From Psilocybe azurescens (Eukaryota; Basidiomycota; Agaricomycetes; Agaricales; Agrocybaceae), in assembly GCA_023853785.1 (NCBI GenBank), contig JAJIRX010000590.1:62001-126000 (forward strand): a stretch of DNA of 64,000 nucleotides. Direction: 5' to 3'. Of the stretch, positions 58,797 through 64,000 are shown in pieces (position 1 is the stretch's first letter; every line of letters starts with the position of its first letter). The notes under the pieces are model-generated. The model was given only the letters and a program-made list of their open reading frames with translations, made no database searches and was not told the origin of the DNA. Both the position numbers and the translations under genes were made by a program.

Positions 58797-60279
58797 GATA
58801 AAGGAAACTGGGTATCTCTCTCAGAGATTCAAGGTTTGACGATGTATTCCGGCCAGAAAGCAGATGGAAAAGGTTACAAATGGCGTGGAAGTTGAGTTAA
58901 CTTGGAGTGAACAGAACAAATTCACTGGGACACGATGGTCTTGTTTGTTACCGAGGCACATTGTGGGAATTTTATTTTCAGGCTATAAACTGTGCCAATT
59001 TTTGTTTCTTGCCCACCATGGTTCTCTTCTTTGTCTCTTCTACAATGGAAACATAATCTTCAAATCTCACCTTTCTCCCAATTTTGCGTGTTGCGTGAAC
59101 TCACCCCATCTCTCCAGGACCCATGAACATAGTCAAGGCCTCAGTTCTCCCCTTGGGACATTCCACACTTGGGGCCTGTTACGTTCATGGAAGATTAAAG
59201 GGTTCGATCATCCTTGCTGCTTTTCCTTGTTTTTAGGTTGGCGGGATTACGGGGATTCGGGCTTGTAAAGTCTCTTCAGAGTTGAACGTTGTTGCTCGTC
59301 CTTGTGATGGTTTTACGCGACGTTCGTAGTTTTGGGACACACATTATTTCGTATGTCGTTTGTGTTCAGTATCAATATTATTTATGAATACACGTATTCC
59401 TACCAACTCCTGCTGGAATTTTCTATGCGCGCCTCCATATTCTCCGCATGTTTAACGTGTGTCTCCTGTCAGCTTTTCTCCCAAGATCCTGGTGACCACA
59501 CTTGTAGAAACAACCATTGGAAAGTTAATATCAAACAGTAATCTTCGATCTCTAGTTCTCCTGTTTACTTCGTGGATATTGGATCGTCGAATTCGCCTTG
59601 TGAGTGGAGTAAATGGACTGTGCAAATGTTTGCAAGTATTCCCGAAGATGTTCGTCGAAACAATTTGAAGCATCTTCTCAAATCCTTAACCTTTTATTCT
59701 AGTATCTAATCTGCCCCTTCAAATGGCTTGTAAGAGGGATGGCCGAGAGAAGTTCGGATGTGCCGCGCCAGAAATTTAGCGGAACCCCTTGTTTGAAACT
59801 TAACCATAAATAACGGTATTTCGCCCTGCCCATTCATTTCGCTTGTGTATGCTGATTGCGATGTCAATTAGTAGGTCTTCCGAACAATCACCCTAGGCGG
59901 CGTCTTCCTTCTGTCTAGAAGCATGCGGCGGGCGTCAGAAGCTCACCAGCCCCTTGCGGTTTTCCGAACGGTATTTTGTATATTTCAGTATACGTTTTAT
60001 TCGAACTGCGTCATTTTATGACTGAAAATGACTGAGATGTGATTGTTGTGCATAGGATTTTATCAGAAATCCAACTGATATTCAGAGAGGTCGCCAAAAC
60101 ACTAGATCTCTATGCCGTATGTTAGGCAAATTTCCTTATTGAGCAGATCTCTGAACGATCTTTGTCCTCATTGGGCAGCCAAACTGAGCCAGATATTGGG
60201 ATTTAGGGAGGACAAGCAGTTGCCAATTTCCGAACTGTACGCGCGGGCAGCTGTTATTGTCTGTTCTCTCACCACGTCG
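58797..60279. other. Long intergenic region
   Basis: About 1.5 kb of promoter-side sequence between divergent genes. Open frames here are short and have no coherent protein features. An in-frame ATG of the downstream monooxygenase exists at 60112, but the 56 extra residues do not resemble the family. No RNA gene or repeat recognised. Confidence 0.45.
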
Positions 60280-62577
60280 ATGACCATGGCAAGCAATCCT
60301 CCAATTCCTACCACCCAGACACTCTCCCAACCGGTAGGAATACTTGGAGCAGGAGTAGCTGGACTCATCAACGCACACGTGCTGCTCCAAGACGGGTTCA
60401 CAGATATCACAGTCATTACCCGTGATCGCTCGGTTGGAGGGGTTTGGTCAAGAGACAGGGTCTACCCAGGCCTACATATCAATAGGTAAGTATTTATCAA
60501 TGAGGTCGCCTCCAACGATAGCCATTTTCGAGGTAGTCTCAGCCACTGACATACGTTTCACTGTTAGTGTTCATGGGGAATATCGGTTCTCCCCGTTGGC
60601 CATGCCTCGTCCTGAGGATTCTGCAGAGACAGGCGGACACATCACTGGGATGGGGATGTGTAATTATATGGAGACCTTCTATATGACCTTCCTGAAGAAC
60701 AAAGTTAAGTTCGAGTTCGAGACAGAAATCACTTCTGTCCGAAGGATTCAAAAAGAATCGTGGGAAGTGAAAGTTGAAGACATCCATTCGCGAGGGACTA
60801 AAGTGCTGAGCTTTGCACGGATCGTACTGGCAACTGGGGTATGTGGTGTGCTTTCTAATTACATCATACTTGGGACTAAAAATAACAACCCGTTGATGTC
60901 GTCAGGGTTGCAGCAATCCACAGATTCCTGATGAATTGTCGTTGGACAGGGCCAAAAAGCAAAATTTGCTGGGGTGGTCTTCCACTCGTCTGAATTCCGC
61001 ATTCGACTCGACGAGATTCTTGAGAAGGTCAAACCAAAGGAGCAGTCAGATAAGGACACAGTCCTGGTTGTTGGGGGCGGTAAATCTGCTATGGAGTTTG
61101 TCTTTCGCTAATTTCTCTTCGGCTCGCCTCATGGCACATGCTGACACACTCTCGACAGTATATGTGCTAAGCTGACGCTTGAAGGTCGGAGAGTCGTCAA
61201 TGTGCTTACAACGCCGGATACTTTTATTGCATCAACAGCGCGTATTCCCGATTTCATTCGGAAAAGCAGGTTGGTACTAATCTATCTAGCTGATATATTA
61301 CGTTACTAAGAAACTACAGATTCTTGGGTCTTCTCTCTCCTCATATAAACCTAAATACACGTCTTGAGTAAGTGCCTTTAAAGGCACTTTGTTTATGACT
61401 CATAGCTAATTGCCTCCAGGCGTTTCCTTCATACTACTACTATAGGCAGCTCGATCGCTCGATTTATTCTCGATAAATTAGAACAAACATCTGTAATTTC
61501 TTTCACTGCCTTCCTTCACGCAATTTCTGACTGATTTTATAGCTCAATGCGTATAAAGTGTCACAAGACTCTCCACTGTGCCCCAATACAGGTAGAAATT
61601 CAATTCTGTGGGGGATTAGAACCAACGATGAAGGCGTCGTCAACCCGAAGTCGTATTACTCTCTTGTAAACTCCGGTGAGATAAAGATAATTGCCCCGGC
61701 CAGAGCCATCGGATATGATGATGATGGCATTTCTGTCAATTTGAATAACGGGGAGAAGGTCGCCGCGAATGTTGTCATTCTTGCTACTGGATGGAAAAGC
61801 TCCTGGACAGATATCTTCGATGGTATGTGCAGCACCACCCTCTATGTGCAACGAACATGGTATCTGATGCATTCTCGTCATTCACATCAGAGAAAACCGC
61901 ATCTGAGTTAGGCATAGGGAGACACCCACCCACCTTTGATCTCAAGGATGCTGAATCTCTTTGGAGTAACTACAAAACACTTTCCAATCCACCCCCTTCG
62001 CACATTAGGCATCAGTCGCAATATGTAACCTCGATATACCGTGGCTTGATTCCCGGTAAGAACCTGAATAACCGTGACTTCGCTATAGCTGGTGCAATTG
62101 TAAGCCCCATTTTCGTTCAATTCTAGTTCTTACTGAGGCTTATTCATGACGTCCTGAGTTCTCCGCCAATCTCGGGTACACCAGCGAGGTCGCCGCCCAC
62201 TGGATATCGTCTTACTTCCAGGATGATCCAATGCGTCTTCCTTCTTCTCCTGAGGTAGCTGTCGCAGAAGCTGAGCTTCGCTCGGCATGGATGAAATACC
62301 GATATCCAAACATGCTGTTTTGGGTGAATGAGAGCTACAGTACTACTCTTGATTTTTTGGACGTAAGAGCTTTCTCTTCAAATTTCGCTCAGAATAATGT
62401 CTGATGAATAATTACTTCAGATGGCCACAAGCCGCTGATGAGCTGCTCGAAGACATGTATATTCCCAATATGCGTAGCGGTGGGAACTGGTTCACGTGGC
62501 CTTTCCGCGTCATCGATCTCAAGGAGATCGCAACCTTGAGGGAGGAGAGGAAGGCCATACGAGAGAAGAGGATGTAG
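60280..62577 (+). CDS. Flavin-containing monooxygenase
   Basis: NADPH- and oxygen-dependent flavoprotein that oxygenates a small molecule; the substrate is unknown. At least nine exons. The FAD motif GILGAGVAGLINAHVL (GxGxxG) is near residue 20, then GGVWSRDRVYPGLHIN and the spliced SVHGEYRFSPLAMP. LATGGCSNPQIPDE comes next, followed by the FMO fingerprint FAGVVFHSSEF (FxGxxxHxxxF/Y). The NADPH motif VLVVGGGKSAM precedes an intron and ICAKLTLEGRRVVNVL. The C-terminal half has YSLVNSGEIKIIAPARAI, ANVVILATGWKSSW and the closing WFTWPFRVIDLKEIATLREE. The protein ends REKRM. The start chosen is ATG 60280, just before MASNPPIP; 60286 is equally possible and 60112 less likely. No biosynthetic partners surround it. 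Confidence 0.85.
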
Positions 62578-63412
62578 GAACGACCTCTATCAGATACCTT
62601 GGAACTGTTAGAAACCCGGAACCCGGTCAGAGAATAAAACGACTATATTGACATATGCCTAGATGGACAGAATCTGACTAGAGGTTTGTCAGAATATTAA
62701 TATGGTACGTATGAAAAGGATGCATGCCTCAGTCAGAATAAAACGACTGAGGTATTTCTACGTACTGGGGAAAGTATATATACCTTCCCACTACTATAAA
62801 GGCTCATACTCTATGTAAAATAAAGAGAAGGAAAAGGATAAAGGAATAGAGGGATTAAGTGAGCCGGCGCCTAAAGCACCTTTGTCATACCGGTGAATCT
62901 CAACAGGAACACATACTAAGGCATAGTTTAAACATTAAATTTATACACAAACCTCTCTTTGCGTGTTCATACTTGCCTCATGACGATGACCTGAGGATTT
63001 GATACCGAAGATGCTCATTTCCATTTAAGCGCCCATCATGACGAGTGCCCAATCATACCAATTCCAATATGCGGAGCCTACGTGATTCCTTTTACTCTCA
63101 TCAAATCATTTAATAATGAGATCTTTCTAGTTTGACCTTGCACAATTGTAAAGCGGTGACCCTAATAAACCTGCTTCCCTGTTAGAATTGTGCCTGGCAG
63201 GTTGTAGTCTAGGTATAATGAATGTTTCGACAGACTTAAGCTGCTTCAAATGAAACAGTATGATTCAGTGGTAGAAAAAGTAAACATTGCATAGATATAC
63301 TTATAGTTTTTACAGGAGATTATTCTGTTAGATATGGTCATACTTCCTAAGTGGCGTAAAATTTTGATCAAGTCCGAGTAACATGAAGCCAAAAGATAAA
63401 GCAAGAATCCTA
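62578..63412. other. Intergenic region
   Basis: AT-rich spacer, tail to tail between the monooxygenase and the partial F-box-like gene. A short repeat of ATAAAACGACT occurs twice (62633 and 62738). No gene seen. Confidence 0.5.
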
Positions 63413-64000
63413 CTACCAGTCGATGTCATCCTCTCGGACTAAATCTGTGGGCATCTCTACGCTTACGCCAGAAATGAGACTAGTTGTTCTGACTTCCGTG
63501 AAGTTGCCCAACCTCCGTGCCTCCGAGGACTTCAACCTAACATGTCTACCCGTGTGGATGACATCTATCGTTATCCCCTCGACTGCTAGGCCCTGAAGAT
63601 TCGCGACTACGCTATCTTTGATATGATAATGAGATTGTCCTAGGCCAGTCATTGTCCATCGAAAGTACTTCAGCGTACGATGCTTCAGAGACGGTATACA
63701 CTCGCCCGGATGAAAGTATGTTGATGGATCGTAAGGCGGTGGACCCCGGGAGTCAAGAAAGCGGCACAAAAGCTTCCAGGGAAACTGGGAATCAACCTGT
63801 CCGTGGATATCCACGGTCTGGAGTAAAGGTAGATATAACGGCTCCGCTCGATGGGTGTCAGCCATTCCGGATTCGGAGCGGGGTATGGTGCCGCATGCGA
63901 GAGCGGCAAGGATAACCCTCCACTCCTCACGCAGCTTGAGGTCGAATTCGGCATATTCAATGTCATTTTCCGTGGCTGGGAGACGGTCTTGACGAGGGTC
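63413..64000 (-). CDS. Partial F-box/LRR-like protein, C-terminal part
   Basis: The frame is open from the stop at 63413 to the edge of the window, about 195 residues, so the N-terminus lies outside. It contains EFDLKLREEWRVILAALA, LYLPLLQTVDIHGQVDSQFP, GECIPSLKHRTLKYFRWT and a polar end REDDIDW. The spacing of short leucine-rich units resembles the C-terminal halves of fungal F-box proteins, but it belongs to a different subfamily from the copies elsewhere in the window. The assignment is tentative. Confidence 0.5.
   Translation of the reverse strand, partial: DPRQDRLPATENDIEYAEFDLKLREEWRVILAALACGTIPRSESGMADTHRAEPLYLPLLQTVDIHGQVDSQFPWKLLCRFLDSRGPPPYDPSTYFHPGECIPSLKHRTLKYFRWTMTGLGQSHYHIKDSVVANLQGLAVEGITIDVIHTGRHVRLKSSEARRLGNFTEVRTTSLISGVSVEMPTDLVREDDIDW

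Noticed and set aside
45949..62577. Secondary-metabolite cluster linking the SDR, ABC transporter and flavin monooxygenase
   Set aside because: The oxidoreductases are 14 kb apart, the transporter is further away still, and no polyketide, peptide or terpene synthase is present.
1..64000. CRISPR array, prophage, plasmid origin or bacterial operon
   Set aside because: No regularly spaced short repeats, phage genes or ribosome binding sites; spliceosomal introns occur throughout.

Overview
This is nuclear DNA of a filamentous basidiomycete, most likely an Agaricomycete. Almost every gene is cut by several 45-75 nt GT-AG introns. The protein content is typical of that group: two DUF6534-type membrane proteins, a DUF6697 protein, a polyporopepsin-like protease and a large family of F-box/leucine-rich proteins. 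No bacterial, plasmid or organellar features are seen. All calls come from reading the sequence; no database search was run.

Layout. 1-7.2 kb: two tandem copies of an F-box unit plus a third, more diverged and broken copy, all on the minus strand. 7.6-10.3 kb (+): CorA-type magnesium transporter. 12.5-18.3 kb (+): full-length ABC transporter of the A subfamily. 19.4-25.1 kb (+): two DUF6534 seven-helix membrane proteins around a stretch I could not resolve. 25.6-27.3 kb (+): F-box pseudogene. 28.3-28.7 kb (+): small secreted beta-gamma-crystallin-like protein. 29.3-31.0 kb: a 100-residue charged protein, an unrecognised minus-strand reading frame and an ankyrin-protein remnant. 31.6-33.4 kb (-): secreted aspartic protease. 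33.7-34.8 kb (-): unknown multi-pass membrane protein. 34.9-35.8 kb (+): F-box remnant. 36.5-42.8 kb, visibly richer in G+C: membrane-anchored LysM protein, ankyrin protein with two micro-exons, and a CDK-like kinase. 43.4-45.7 kb (-): F-box gene or pseudogene plus a fragment. 45.9-46.8 kb (-): short-chain dehydrogenase. 47.1-48.3 kb: a fold-back element built from an F-box fragment and a hairpin motif. 49.0-50.5 kb (-): F-box pseudogene. 50.8-51.6 kb (+): dephospho-CoA kinase. 52.1-54.4 kb (-): coiled-coil/DUF6697 protein. 54.7-58.8 kb (-): XPF-like plus helix-hairpin-helix protein resembling meiotic SHOC1/ZIP2. 60.3-62.6 kb (+): flavin monooxygenase. 63.4 kb to the edge (-): partial F-box/LRR-like protein.

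The genes do not form one pathway. Solitary housekeeping or conserved genes (CorA, dephospho-CoA kinase, CDK-like kinase, SHOC1-like) sit among a decaying, lineage-expanded F-box family and small accessory genes. The most unusual structure is the fold-back element at 47.1-48.3 kb. A second pattern also matters: several otherwise intact genes have their frame broken by one base, usually in or beside a homopolymer. This suggests read-level length errors rather than true loss of function, and it affects how pseudogene calls here should be read.
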